DNA from: Pelagibacterium lentulum
Lineage (GTDB): Bacteria > Pseudomonadota > Alphaproteobacteria > Rhizobiales > Devosiaceae
Direction: 5' to 3'
NCBI RefSeq assembly: GCF_003992625.1
Contig: NZ_RZMW01000040.1
Coordinates: forward strand, 125,656 to 189,655
DNA length: 64,000 bases
Positions 27,540 through 36,490 of the stretch are shown here, piece after piece. The translations under genes were made by a program, and so were the position numbers. Position 1 is the stretch's first letter; the number at the start of each line of letters is the position of its first letter. Under the pieces are notes generated by a model. It was not told the DNA's origin. It ran no database searches and saw only the letters and a program-made list of their open reading frames with translations.

Positions 27540-28688
27540 TTACTGCTGATTGTTTGCGTCACAGATTCGCTTTACTGCCATGCGCGTTCGTGCGTTGAAA
27601 TCGCTAATATCGGTTTCGAACCCATGGAATCGACGGAAGCCGTCAAGTGCGTCCTGTGCTATCAGCGCACCCAAGAGTTCGGCTGCTGCGCGCGGGGCTA
27701 CGAAGCGCGGTGTCTTCTTTTCAGGGGCAGCAGGTTGTGTCGGTGTGGGGTGTGACGTGTCGTTGCCCGCAGGCGGCTGCACCGGCGCCGTGGGACCGGC
27801 CGTCGGCTTGGCAGTTCTATGGCAGGGCACCGATATTCTACGGGAAAAGGTAAGCGCATAATCAGTTCCGCGACCGTCCTGCTCCAGCAGATAGCTGGGA
27901 TAGCGCCGTTTTAAGGCGCTGACATGCCCATGCACCCGGAAGCCAGCATGCATATCGTAGGCATCATATATATCGAGGCCTGTCTCCGGCTCCCTATAGA
28001 TAGGACGGACCGGTAATCCGATTTCGTCACACTTCGCTTCGATCAGAGGGTTTACCCCGTGCAACGCACATTCAATTTCGGCGTCGGGGAATAGGTGTTG
28101 CAATTGCTCTACGAGCGCTACTAGGACCGGTGCATAGACGTCACCGTAATGCGGATCGCTTATGACAATGCGCTTGATCTGGGCGGGCTTTTCGAATCGC
28201 CGCTCATCGAAGCGTGGATCAAAAAAAGCGACGTCGCCGCTCAACTCGGCTCGGCTAAGTTGATGCTGATCACAGAAGGTCTGGGATAGAACGCCCCGCG
28301 TTGTGAATACACATGAGGCTTCTGAAAGGCGCTGCAATAGATCGACGTCTGTGCTTGCAAAGCCCTTGTTTAACATATCGGGCGAGCCAACGGGTAGACT
28401 GGTGCCAGCCGCGATCACTGAAACTGGAATTCCTAAGTCTAGAATTTCCTCCAAATAGGGATATACTGCCGACATGTTTTTTCGAATAGCAAGGCAAGCA
28501 AAGACGACATGATCGGATTCGGCGATCGAGTTGCGCACTGCCTCCCACGACTCGGCACGCCAGACTGTAGTAATTTTGGCCTCGGGGTCGAAGGTTCGAA
28601 TGGCATTCGCCGTGCTCTGTTCGATTAGCTTGTCGCCGATGTTCTGCGTCCCCTCTTTGGGATAAGTACTGACCAGAACGTATTCCAT
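27540..28688 (-). CDS. Polysaccharide pyruvyl transferase family protein
   Basis: A 382-residue protein starting MEYVLVSTYPKEGTQNIGDK, the TxxxxNxGD start of the PS_pyruv_trans family, with AFFDPRFDERRFEKPAQIKR in the middle. Later HAGFRVHGHVSALKRRYPSY holds the family's conserved R-x-H site. These enzymes add pyruvate from phosphoenolpyruvate as a ketal on a sugar. Between about residues 290 and 325 there is an unusual Pro/Thr-rich linker (GPTAPVQPPAGNDTSHPTPT) before a short C-terminal helical part. It lies 49 bp upstream of the start of the copy 2 transferase gene, on the same strand and presumably not overlapping its promoter. Confidence 0.8.
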   Translation of the reverse strand: MEYVLVSTYPKEGTQNIGDKLIEQSTANAIRTFDPEAKITTVWRAESWEAVRNSIAESDHVVFACLAIRKNMSAVYPYLEEILDLGIPVSVIAAGTSLPVGSPDMLNKGFASTDVDLLQRLSEASCVFTTRGVLSQTFCDQHQLSRAELSGDVAFFDPRFDERRFEKPAQIKRIVISDPHYGDVYAPVLVALVEQLQHLFPDAEIECALHGVNPLIEAKCDEIGLPVRPIYREPETGLDIYDAYDMHAGFRVHGHVSALKRRYPSYLLEQDGRGTDYALTFSRRISVPCHRTAKPTAGPTAPVQPPAGNDTSHPTPTQPAAPEKKTPRFVAPRAAAELLGALIAQDALDGFRRFHGFETDISDFNARTRMAVKRICDANNQQ

Positions 28689-28895
28689 ATCTCGGACACC
28701 CCGTCTTGCGCGCCTGCGGCTGCCTTGATCTCGGTTAACTGTCGAACGCTAGCCGGTTCACTTCTTGCCTTATATGCGTATTTTGGCGCAACGCGTCCAG
28801 CAAAAGCAAGTCGGTCGCAATGCCTTGTGGCTCTTGGTTCTACCGAATAATGTGGCTGCAAGATATCGAATTGCGTTGGAAGTGAGGTACGGTGC

Positions 28896-29972
28896 GTGGG
28901 GTACTGGAAAAGTAACTCTCCTCTGATTTGGACGGACTTCGCACCGGAAATTTTCGGCGCGAACCGGTTTCACATAGTGGACGGCGGGGCTGCGGGCTTG
29001 CTCTTCGAGCCCTTCGATGCGGTGTCCGATATATGCTCGGTCTATACCTTCGAGCCACGTGGCTCCGAGACGATCGAATACAGGGCTAAAGTAAATATTG
29101 ACGCCGGCCTCTGGAGCGAACCCGATCGGCGTTCGCTACACGTGGCCGAAGGCGCGAAGGCATCCTCTATCTATCCTCCGAATATGCCCTATCTGGAACG
29201 GTTTCCCGCTAGGTTTGGATTAGCAAAACGCCGGACTGTTTCAATGGTCGAAGTGCCGCTTACCTCGATTGATGCGGAAGTCGAAAAAGGTATCATACCG
29301 AAGCCAAACTTCGTCAAACTAGATATTCATTCCGCCGAATATGAAGCGCTACTTGGCTGTCTCAACAGCCTCGACGACTGCCTAGGCTTGCTTGTCGAAA
29401 CCTGGTATGCGCCGATTCATGCGGGACAGCATCTTAACGGAGAGGTAGAAGCATTGCTCCAAAGTCGAGGTTTTCAGCTTTACGATTCTCAGCAGACGTC
29501 CGTGTGGCCACACGCCCTCGACAGCGAAAAGCCGCTTCCGGGTGAGCGCTGTCAATTGGTGGGGGCTGAAAGTCTTTTTTTACGGGACACACCGCCCCCA
29601 CATCTTTGGGCGCAGTATGTCGCTCTACTCGAGCTCTTCGGTTACGCGACCCTAGCGGTCCATATCTGCGACCAAATGCTATCCGGCGTAATGGTACACG
29701 ACGCGTCAGACGGAAATCTTGAAGCTTTGCGAGAAGCTCTTCTGAAAAACCGCGAAGCGCGCGCTACGCAAGCAAGAGAGGATCGACAAAAAGCTAAACA
29801 GGAGCGTCTGGAGTCTGTTTACAAAGATCGTAGGACGGCCAAGCAGGCGCATCTAGAGGCGGTGTATCGGGAAAGGCGAGCGGCGAAGGAGGCACGGCAA
29901 AAAGCCAAGAGGAGCGTGTTAGGCGTCTCGCTTCGGGAGGGGCTCAAGAACAGATCGGAAGACTCAGAATAG
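28896..29972 (+). CDS. FkbM-family methyltransferase with repetitive coiled-coil tail
   Basis: A 358-residue protein starting at GTG with GAGG 8 nt upstream. The AdoMet-binding part includes FHIVDGGAAG, VYTFEPRG, VEVPLTSIDAEVEKG and NFVKLDIHSAEYEALLGCL, the FkbM pattern (F-x-K-x-D-x-x-G/S-x-E). FkbM enzymes O-methylate sugars or other hydroxyls. From about residue 285 the protein becomes an almost uncharged-free helix of Arg, Lys, Glu and Ala with an imperfect 17-residue repeat (RQKAKQERLESVYKDRR, then TAKQAHLEAVYRERR, then AAKEARQKAKR). Such a tail might tether the enzyme to a complex or membrane. It is divergent from the pyruvyl transferase gene. Confidence 0.75.
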   Translation: MGYWKSNSPLIWTDFAPEIFGANRFHIVDGGAAGLLFEPFDAVSDICSVYTFEPRGSETIEYRAKVNIDAGLWSEPDRRSLHVAEGAKASSIYPPNMPYLERFPARFGLAKRRTVSMVEVPLTSIDAEVEKGIIPKPNFVKLDIHSAEYEALLGCLNSLDDCLGLLVETWYAPIHAGQHLNGEVEALLQSRGFQLYDSQQTSVWPHALDSEKPLPGERCQLVGAESLFLRDTPPPHLWAQYVALLELFGYATLAVHICDQMLSGVMVHDASDGNLEALREALLKNREARATQAREDRQKAKQERLESVYKDRRTAKQAHLEAVYRERRAAKEARQKAKRSVLGVSLREGLKNRSEDSE

Positions 29973-30044
29973 ATCGCGAACAGCTTCAGTTTGCGCCTAA
30001 CGAAACGCGGGTCAAAACGACAGGAGCAGTTACCCGAGAGGCAA

Positions 30045-31016
30045 TCAAAGGTACCGCATGACCAGAACCCTGCGCTCAGCACCAGCGGCTTGAGGGATGC
30101 CCCGGTGAACCCCCGCTTGATCGCTTAAAATCAAGGACCCGCGCGGCGCAAGAACGGGTATAGCCATCCCGACATCGATAAACGGACTCTCGGTTTTGGC
30201 TTGAGCCAATTCAGAAATCTTCTGGTTTGCTCTCCGCCAGGGGCCGTCGACATGGGTGCGTCTGACAAAGCAGTAGGGGCCGTCGTCGAGGCTGACTACG
30301 TCGCTAAGATAGACAAAGCCCTTGAGGCTTTTCCCGAACGAGTCCGCGTGGAAGCCGCGGGTATGGGTGATCCCGCGGTTAACATACAGATTGAGATTCT
30401 TCGCTTCGGGTGGATTGTCGCCTTCGATGATCAGACGCAAGAGTCCCTCACTAACAAAAGGGGCACGCAAGGCATTTCTTTCATCACCGGCAAGACGATC
30501 AACGTTGAAGACGTCGACCATACCAGCATCTGCGCCACGCCGAATGGTTGCAACGGTTTTTTGATGCGATGCCATCGCGGTATAGCTGGTCGCTACGCGC
30601 TCGGCCGATTGCACCAGTATGTCGTCGTCTTCGTAGTTCCGTTCCGGACTGGAGGCTTCCAGCGCGTTGACGACGCGGGCGATTGCACCGTCCGCGCTCT
30701 TGAGCTGCGTCTGATCCAGGAAATCGCGGACAATCACGATTCCCTCATCTTCGAGCAGCTTGCTGGCCGTTTCTATGCCGGCCTCGGTTTCGATTTCATC
30801 GACTGATACAGCGTCAACCCGGCGCTGGATGTCCTCAAGGGATAGGCCACGGAGATAATCGAGCGCAGCGGCATTCAGAAGGGCAAGTTCATCCGGCCCC
30901 AAAATGGGCGCTTCTGATTCGGTGGGCGGCTGTGAGGTTTCTGGCTCTGTCATTGGCGCAGGTGTGGCAGCCGACACGCTTTCGTTGCGATCGAACCGAG
31001 GAAATCGGAGTTTCAT
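30045..31016 (-). CDS. PhyH-like Fe(II)/2-oxoglutarate dioxygenase family protein
   Basis: The frame opens at 31148, but the strong site AGGAGGAAGA before the ATG at 31016 sets the start, giving 323 residues. The N-terminus is Pro/Thr/Glu-rich and probably disordered (to about residue 45). The C-terminal half reads HTRGFHADSFGKSLKGFVYL (H-x-D iron ligands), then DDGPYCFVRRTHVDGPWRR, and SDQAGVHRGIPQAAGAERRV (distal His and the Arg that binds 2-oxoglutarate). That is the phytanoyl-CoA dioxygenase superfamily pattern. Members oxidise lipids, amino acids or small molecules. Here a role in modifying the island glycan or its lipid is only an inference from position. Confidence 0.72.
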   Translation of the reverse strand: MKLRFPRFDRNESVSAATPAPMTEPETSQPPTESEAPILGPDELALLNAAALDYLRGLSLEDIQRRVDAVSVDEIETEAGIETASKLLEDEGIVIVRDFLDQTQLKSADGAIARVVNALEASSPERNYEDDDILVQSAERVATSYTAMASHQKTVATIRRGADAGMVDVFNVDRLAGDERNALRAPFVSEGLLRLIIEGDNPPEAKNLNLYVNRGITHTRGFHADSFGKSLKGFVYLSDVVSLDDGPYCFVRRTHVDGPWRRANQKISELAQAKTESPFIDVGMAIPVLAPRGSLILSDQAGVHRGIPQAAGAERRVLVMRYL

Positions 31017-31165
31017 TCTTCCTCCTATCGTTATCGCGGAAAGATACACTGCCTTAACTGGAAGACAAGGGTGATGTTGCAGCGTCAGTTGCAACATCGT
31101 TGACGGCAGTTGCCGAATTGGCAGCGTCGTGGCATGAGGAATCCACATTGACCGCGAGACTTTTC

Positions 31166-33126
31166 ATGCTGCCCACGCCTTCATATCGTGCCGACATAGA
31201 CGGCCTTCGCGCTATCGCAGTGCTGTTGGTGGCGCTGTACCACTACGGTTTCACTCATATTCCTGGCGGCTTCATTGGCGTCGATGTTTTTTTGTCATAA
31301 GCGGGGTATTTGATCACTTCGATAATTGTGAAGGAGATTTGCGAAGATAGATTTTCAATCGCTGGGTTTTATAGCCGAAGAATACGCCGAATCATGCCGG
31401 CATTGCTGTCCGTGGTCGTTGCGTCTCTCATAGTCGGCTATTTTGTGTTGATGCCAGGCGACTATCGATCGCTGGGGTGGCCGTCTGCTACATCCGTTGT
31501 TGGTGCCAGTAATTTTTATTTTCTATGGAACACCGGATATTTCGATCAAGCGGCGGACCTGTTGCCGCTCCTCCATACTTGGTCACTGGGTGTCGAAGAG
31601 CAATTTTACCTGGTATGGCCGATAGTGCTGGTCACGATCGCCGGTTTGAGCCGGAAGGCTTTCCTACCGACCGTCCTCGCGCTTTTCGCAATCATCATCT
31701 CGAGTTTTGCTGCCGCATACATTCTTGTCGCAGAAGATCCGCAGGCGGCCTTTTATCTTCCATACACACGGGCATGGGAATTGGCTTTGGGGGCGTTGTT
31801 GGTATTCGCGCCGAAGCTGTCCGGAAAATGGGCGCAGGTTACCGCTCCGCTGGGCCTGGCGCTTATTGTCGGCAGCGCCCTTGTTCTGACCTCGAGTGAT
31901 CCGTTTCCCGGTATGAACGCTTTGGCTCCGTGTCTTGGCGCCGTGTTGCTGATCTGGCCGAGTCAGAAGACCTCTGCAATCGCTCATGCCCTGTCCGTTG
32001 AAGCGCTTCGGCAGATCGGGCTTGCATCGTATTCTCTCTATCTTTGGCATTGGCCTGTGCTGGTATTTTACCGACACTACAATCTCGGCGAGATGCCGTC
32101 GGGACTTGAAGTCGCCTTGCTGTTAGCCGTATCGATAGGGTTGGCCTTTTTGTCTTTGAGATTCATAGAGGCTCCGTTCCGGCGGATGCGTTTGCGAAAT
32201 GTTCGCGCCGTAACCGTGGGAGCCACTGCCTCCTGCGTTGTGGCAGTATCGGGATTCGCGCTCGCGGCAGCGGACGGCGTTCCGTCGCGCCTCGACACCA
32301 CATTTCGCGCCATGGAGAGTCGTGAGGTCATGTGGTCGTGGGATTGCCCTGATGTCGGTGTCCTGGGAGATTTGGGAAAGGTTTGCGTCTTCGGGGAAGA
32401 CTGGGAAGCCTCGACGGATCGCATCTTCCTTTGGGGCGACAGTCACGCTATCCATTTCGTGCCAGTTCTCAATGCGGTTCTCAAGCCAGGCCAAAGCGCC
32501 GTGCTCTTTCATGCTTGCCCGGCAAGCATGGGAGGCAGCTATCACCGGAATCGCAGAGACCTTCCAACCTACCGCGCTGAATGCATAGAAAGTCGGGAGA
32601 AAGCACTTGGGTTTATCGAGAATACGCCGAACATAACGACAGTTGTACTCGCTTCGTTGTGGCAAGCCGGCTATCTCGCCCAAGACTGGGCGCAAGAGTC
32701 ACAAAGCGACCCCGGCACAGCCTTCTACAATGCGCTTTCCGAGACTCTTGATGCCGTTCGATTTCCCGACCCAAAATTGTTCTGGTCGCCAATTTCGCAT
32801 CGTTTTCATTCGATCCGATGAATTGCGTGTTCGCGCGGTCGTCTCTCTTGCGCGCTTCGTGTGGACCAGATGCTTTGGTTCTGCCTAAAAGCGCTTATGA
32901 TGCGCGAAACGCTGACCTCAATGAAGTTTTCGCCAAGCTTGCGCGAGAGAGAATAGACGCGAGTGCGATTTTCCCCGGAACAACTATGTGCGCATCCGGC
33001 ACCTGCCTAACGGAAATCAACGGTGAGTTTCTCTTCCGAGACAATAGCCACATCCGTCGGAACCTTTCGGCCGGAACATTGGAGGTGATTGCGAATACAA
33101 TTGGATTGAGGGACGTATTGAACTAG
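31166..33126 (+). pseudogene. OafA-type acyltransferase with SGNH domain, broken by frameshifts
   Basis: The first piece (31166-31300) has [20 protein letters not shown], the start of acyltransferase-3 proteins, and stops after GVDVFLS. The second (31310-32821) continues with FYSRRIRRIMPALLSVVVAS, LLPLLHTWSLGVEEQFYLVW and an SGNH part FLWGDSHAIHFVPVLNAV. The third (32818-33126) has SGTCLTEINGEFLFRDNSHI, the C-terminal catalytic Asp-x-x-His region. The breaks sit at short homopolymers: a T-run at 31287-31293 one short, a G-run at 31302-31305 one long, and an A-run near 32776 one short. Intact relatives O-acetylate surface polysaccharide. Either the gene is dead or the consensus has indels. Confidence 0.82.
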
Positions 33127-33188
33127 CGCCAACTCACGAGGTGCAGTAGCGACGTTCTGTCATCGACATAGATAGATCGCCATTCGAA

Positions 33189-34235
33189 CTACGGCAGGAA
33201 ACCGTCCCAAGTCATCGGCGTTCCGGCCGGGAGATCACGGTCCGCATGCTTTCCCAAGAGCAGGTCGTAATACTTCGGCGCGAGCCCGTACCCTGGGCGA
33301 ACGATTCGAATGTTTTCTGCCGTGAGCGTTTCACCCTTTGCGATGTCTTTCGAGACATAGATCGAACGCCTGAATGCCAAGGATTTCTTTTCGGCTTCCG
33401 TCGGGCCGTAGGTCACTTTGCCCAGCGATTGCCAGGCGCGCTCTGTTTCCACGACCAGCGCCTTCATCTCTTCGGGCTCCAGCGAGAAGGTGCTGTCGAC
33501 GCCACCATCTGCCCGGCGCAGCGTGAAGTGTTTCTCCACCACGGTTGCGCCATGCGCAACCGCGGCAATGGCTACTCCGACGCCCATCGTATGGTCGGAC
33601 AAGCCGATCTCGCAGCCGAATAGCTCCCGCATGTGGGGTACCGTGAGCACGTTGGTGTTCTCGGGTGTTGCGGGATATGTGCTCGTGCATTTCAGCAAAA
33701 CGAGATCCTTGCACCCCGCTTCGCGTGCAGCCGCTACGGCTTCGTCGAGCTCGGCGAGACTGGCCATGCCCGTCGACATGATGATCGGTTTGCCGGTTGC
33801 CGCCACCTTCCGGATAAGCGGTAAGTGCACGTTTTCGAAGGACGCAATCTTGAACGCCGGCACGTCGAGGCTTTCGAGGAAATCCACGGCGGTTTCATCG
33901 AAAGGGCTGCTGAAACACAGCATGCCGTGCTTACGCGCACGCTCCATGATCGGGCCGTGCCATTCCCAGGGCGTGTGAGCCTGCTTGTAAAGGTCGTGCA
34001 GGTTCCGGCCCTTCCAAAGGCTGTTCTCGTCCTCGATGTCAAAACCGCCACCGCGCACGTCGAGCGTGATCGTATCGGCGGTGTAGGTTTGTAGCTTCAG
34101 CGCGTGGGCGCCGGTCTCGGCGGCGGCGTCCACGATCTCGAGTGCCCGGTCGAGCGATTGGTTATGGTTGCCCGACATCTCGGCGATGATGAACGGAGGC
34201 GCATCACGCCCAATTTTGTGATGTCCGATCTGCAT
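33189..34235 (-). CDS. pseI: Pseudaminic acid synthase
   Basis: A 348-residue NeuB-family enzyme. The N-terminal barrel contains FIIAEMSGNHNQSLDRALEI, ALKLQTYTADTITLD, FKIASFENVHLPLIRKVAAT, IIMSTGMAS and GLSDHTMGVGVAIAAVAHGA followed by VVEKHFTL. The C-terminal antifreeze-like domain starts around SLAFRRSIYVSKDIAKGETL. The wording SGNHNQ and SDHT together with neighbouring pseB, C, F and G/H point to pseudaminic rather than neuraminic acid. It condenses the 6-deoxy-AltdiNAc sugar with phosphoenolpyruvate. It is the last gene of the pse operon, starting 3 bp after pseG/H ends. Confidence 0.93.
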   Translation of the reverse strand: MQIGHHKIGRDAPPFIIAEMSGNHNQSLDRALEIVDAAAETGAHALKLQTYTADTITLDVRGGGFDIEDENSLWKGRNLHDLYKQAHTPWEWHGPIMERARKHGMLCFSSPFDETAVDFLESLDVPAFKIASFENVHLPLIRKVAATGKPIIMSTGMASLAELDEAVAAAREAGCKDLVLLKCTSTYPATPENTNVLTVPHMRELFGCEIGLSDHTMGVGVAIAAVAHGATVVEKHFTLRRADGGVDSTFSLEPEEMKALVVETERAWQSLGKVTYGPTEAEKKSLAFRRSIYVSKDIAKGETLTAENIRIVRPGYGLAPKYYDLLLGKHADRDLPAGTPMTWDGFLP

Positions 34236-34238
34236 TCT

Positions 34239-35801
34239 CTACTCCTTGAAATTGCGCTCGAAGACGTAGCGGTCCGGTCCCGCCGCGCGCCCGGCAAACT
34301 CGAGTGCCTCGAATATCTTTCGCGATGCCATATTCTCCGGCTTGACCTGACCGAACAATGAGACGCCCGGACGCTCCCGGCGCAAATGGGCAATGGCCCG
34401 CACGAGCATCGGACGACCGAGGCCGCGGCCTCTGAAAATGGGAGCTAAAGCATAGCTTATCTCCCACTGATCGTCATGCCGCTCGAAGCGAACCTGGCCC
34501 ACCGGAACGCCCGTTTCGGTTTCTGCGATGTAGAGCGCGCAATCGGCAGGTCGGCCGAGGCGGTTCTGGAACCAGGTGTGATGCTCTTCAGGCGTTATCG
34601 CCTTTGGATTGAATGCGTTCCGGCGCGTTTCGGGATCGTTGGCCCATTCAAGTAGCAGCGCCTCGTCATTCGGATGCGCATCCCGAATGCCAAGGGGCAT
34701 GTTCCGATGAGCGCCCAGGACGGCGCAAACCCGCTGTACGCCCTTTCCATCGACGACCTCTAAACAACGCCGCGACCAGCTCGGGTCAAGACCAGCGTCA
34801 AAAATCTCGGCGAGCACCGCGCGAAGCGCGTCTCCGATCTCCCCGTTGGCGTCGCCAATCCACCGGGCGAGGCCCTGGCGGTTCAATTCCTCAGCAATGG
34901 CGTTCTGATTGTCCGCTACCGTGACCACGATCGCCGGCAAGCCTAGGCAAAGCCGTTCCCAGCTTGTCGTTCCGCACGCGCCGATCATTATGTCGGCAGC
35001 AACCATCATCGGGGCAAGACTGGGAACCCGGTCATGAAGGCGAAAACCCGCGCGCTTGGCAAGCTCGTGCTCCATGCTGGCGTAGTCGGGCGAACTGGCG
35101 GACAGTACGATATCCACTTCGAAGTCATGGTCATCCATTGCGAGCAGTGCCTCGACCGTCGCACGGGTCAGTCCGCGCCGATCGACGCCGCCAAAGGAGA
35201 CCAATACCCGCCGTATCGGCCCGCTTCGCGGTGCCGCCTGTTCGCGAAGGCTTAAATACTCCGGCCGCAAAAGAGCGTAGTCCGGTCCGAGCATGAGAGT
35301 TGTGCCGTCCGGGACGTGATCTTTGTATCGCGCACGGACATTTGCAACCAAATTCTGATCGACGAGAGCATCGCATGCGTGCGGACGATCGGCGAGATCG
35401 TCGATGGCGAGGATATGGCCTGAAATAGACCGCAACTGCTCTTCCCACCGTGCGTCGATCGCATAATGATCAACGACCAGCCAGTCGGGACGGATATTAT
35501 CGAGCGCTTTGATCGTCTCGTCGGCATCGGTTCGCCAATCGGTGCCAAGCCATATGGCGTGTGCGGGGGCAGGTTCGTCCCGTGTCCACCGCTCGCGCGG
35601 CGCGGGCAGTCCGAGTACGCGGAAGCCGCGCTCCTCAATCAGCGCAAAAAGATGCCCTTCGTGTTCGCGGCAAACAAAAACAGCATCGGCCCCTTCATTG
35701 GTTAAGCCGTCCGCAAGCGCCAGACAGCGCATGACGTGGCCCGTGCCGATCTCATAAGAAGCGTCCACGCGGAATACTACGGTTTTGTGGCAGGTCTCCA
35801 C
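34239..35801 (-). CDS. PseG nucleotidase - PseH acetyltransferase fusion
   Basis: Starting at the GTG at 35801, which overlaps the pseF stop by one base and has AGGAGG in front, the protein has 520 residues. Residues 1 to about 350 match PseG: VVFRVDASYEIGTGHVMRCL with the catalytic GxGHxxRCLxLA, then DWLVVDHYAIDARWE and GACGTTSWERLCLGLPAIVV. From about residue 368 (MPLGIRDAHPNDEALLLEWA) it is a GNAT acetyltransferase like PseH, with APIFRGRGLGRPMLVRAIAH binding acetyl-CoA. PseH acetylates the 4-amino sugar and PseG then removes UDP, so the fusion joins consecutive steps. Upstream in-frame codons to 35954 lie within pseF and are not used. Confidence 0.92.
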   Translation of the reverse strand: METCHKTVVFRVDASYEIGTGHVMRCLALADGLTNEGADAVFVCREHEGHLFALIEERGFRVLGLPAPRERWTRDEPAPAHAIWLGTDWRTDADETIKALDNIRPDWLVVDHYAIDARWEEQLRSISGHILAIDDLADRPHACDALVDQNLVANVRARYKDHVPDGTTLMLGPDYALLRPEYLSLREQAAPRSGPIRRVLVSFGGVDRRGLTRATVEALLAMDDHDFEVDIVLSASSPDYASMEHELAKRAGFRLHDRVPSLAPMMVAADIMIGACGTTSWERLCLGLPAIVVTVADNQNAIAEELNRQGLARWIGDANGEIGDALRAVLAEIFDAGLDPSWSRRCLEVVDGKGVQRVCAVLGAHRNMPLGIRDAHPNDEALLLEWANDPETRRNAFNPKAITPEEHHTWFQNRLGRPADCALYIAETETGVPVGQVRFERHDDQWEISYALAPIFRGRGLGRPMLVRAIAHLRRERPGVSLFGQVKPENMASRKIFEALEFAGRAAGPDRYVFERNFKE

Positions 35802-36490
35802 TATTGCCTCCTGAACGCCTCGAACATCAACTCTGCCCGTGACCAATCTTCGGGCGTGTCGATGTCCTGTACGCGATGGCGAGGGAGAATCAAAGGCACC
35901 GCGTCGGCGGAAAAAATCGGTTTGCCCTCGGCCCAAGCCGTTGAACAACCCCAATAGAACTGGCCGGCGTCGTGAAAGGCCTCTTCAAGGTCCTGCGAGC
36001 GTGTGCTGAACTGCTCGGGATAGAACATCTCGGCACGCCCGTTCTCTGTGAGCCGAATGGCCCTTTGGATCGGGAAGCCGTAGCTTGCCACCGGAAAAAC
36101 GTACTCGCAATCGTCTTGAATGAGCATGTCCAGCGCTTTACGTAGGTCGTCCGCGGTCATGAATGGAGCCGTTGCATAGATGCAGCAAACCTGCTCGGGC
36201 GCGAGACCGTGTTCGCTGTACCATTCGATCGCATGTGCGATAACCGGGATGGTGCCGGTGTGGTCGTCGGAAAGTTGCGCCGGGCGCAGGAAAGGGACCT
36301 CGGCATCGTAGGACCGGGCGATCTCGGCGATCTCCTCATCGTCGGTCGAAACGACGATCCGGTCGAAGCACTCACTCTGGCGCGCCGTTTCGATCGACCA
36401 CCCGATCATCGGCTTGCCGCAGAACGTGCGGATGTTTTTACGCGGGATTCGCTTGCTGCCCCCGCGCGCAGGGATGACAGCCAGCCTCAT
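35801..36490 (-). CDS. pseF: Pseudaminic acid cytidylyltransferase
   Basis: A 229-residue CMP-sugar synthetase. The nucleotide-binding start AVIPARGGSKRIPRKNIRTF is diagnostic for the NeuA/PseF family, followed by GKPMIGWSIETARQS, IVVSTDDEEIAEIARSYDAE and CIYATAPFMTADDL. It activates pseudaminic acid with CTP to CMP-pseudaminate, the donor for glycosyltransferases. It overlaps pseC by 4 bp upstream and pseG/H by 1 bp downstream, so the operon is tightly coupled. The variant ATAPF and the short length fit PseF better than NeuA. Confidence 0.93.
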   Translation of the reverse strand: MRLAVIPARGGSKRIPRKNIRTFCGKPMIGWSIETARQSECFDRIVVSTDDEEIAEIARSYDAEVPFLRPAQLSDDHTGTIPVIAHAIEWYSEHGLAPEQVCCIYATAPFMTADDLRKALDMLIQDDCEYVFPVASYGFPIQRAIRLTENGRAEMFYPEQFSTRSQDLEEAFHDAGQFYWGCSTAWAEGKPIFSADAVPLILPRHRVQDIDTPEDWSRAELMFEAFRRQ

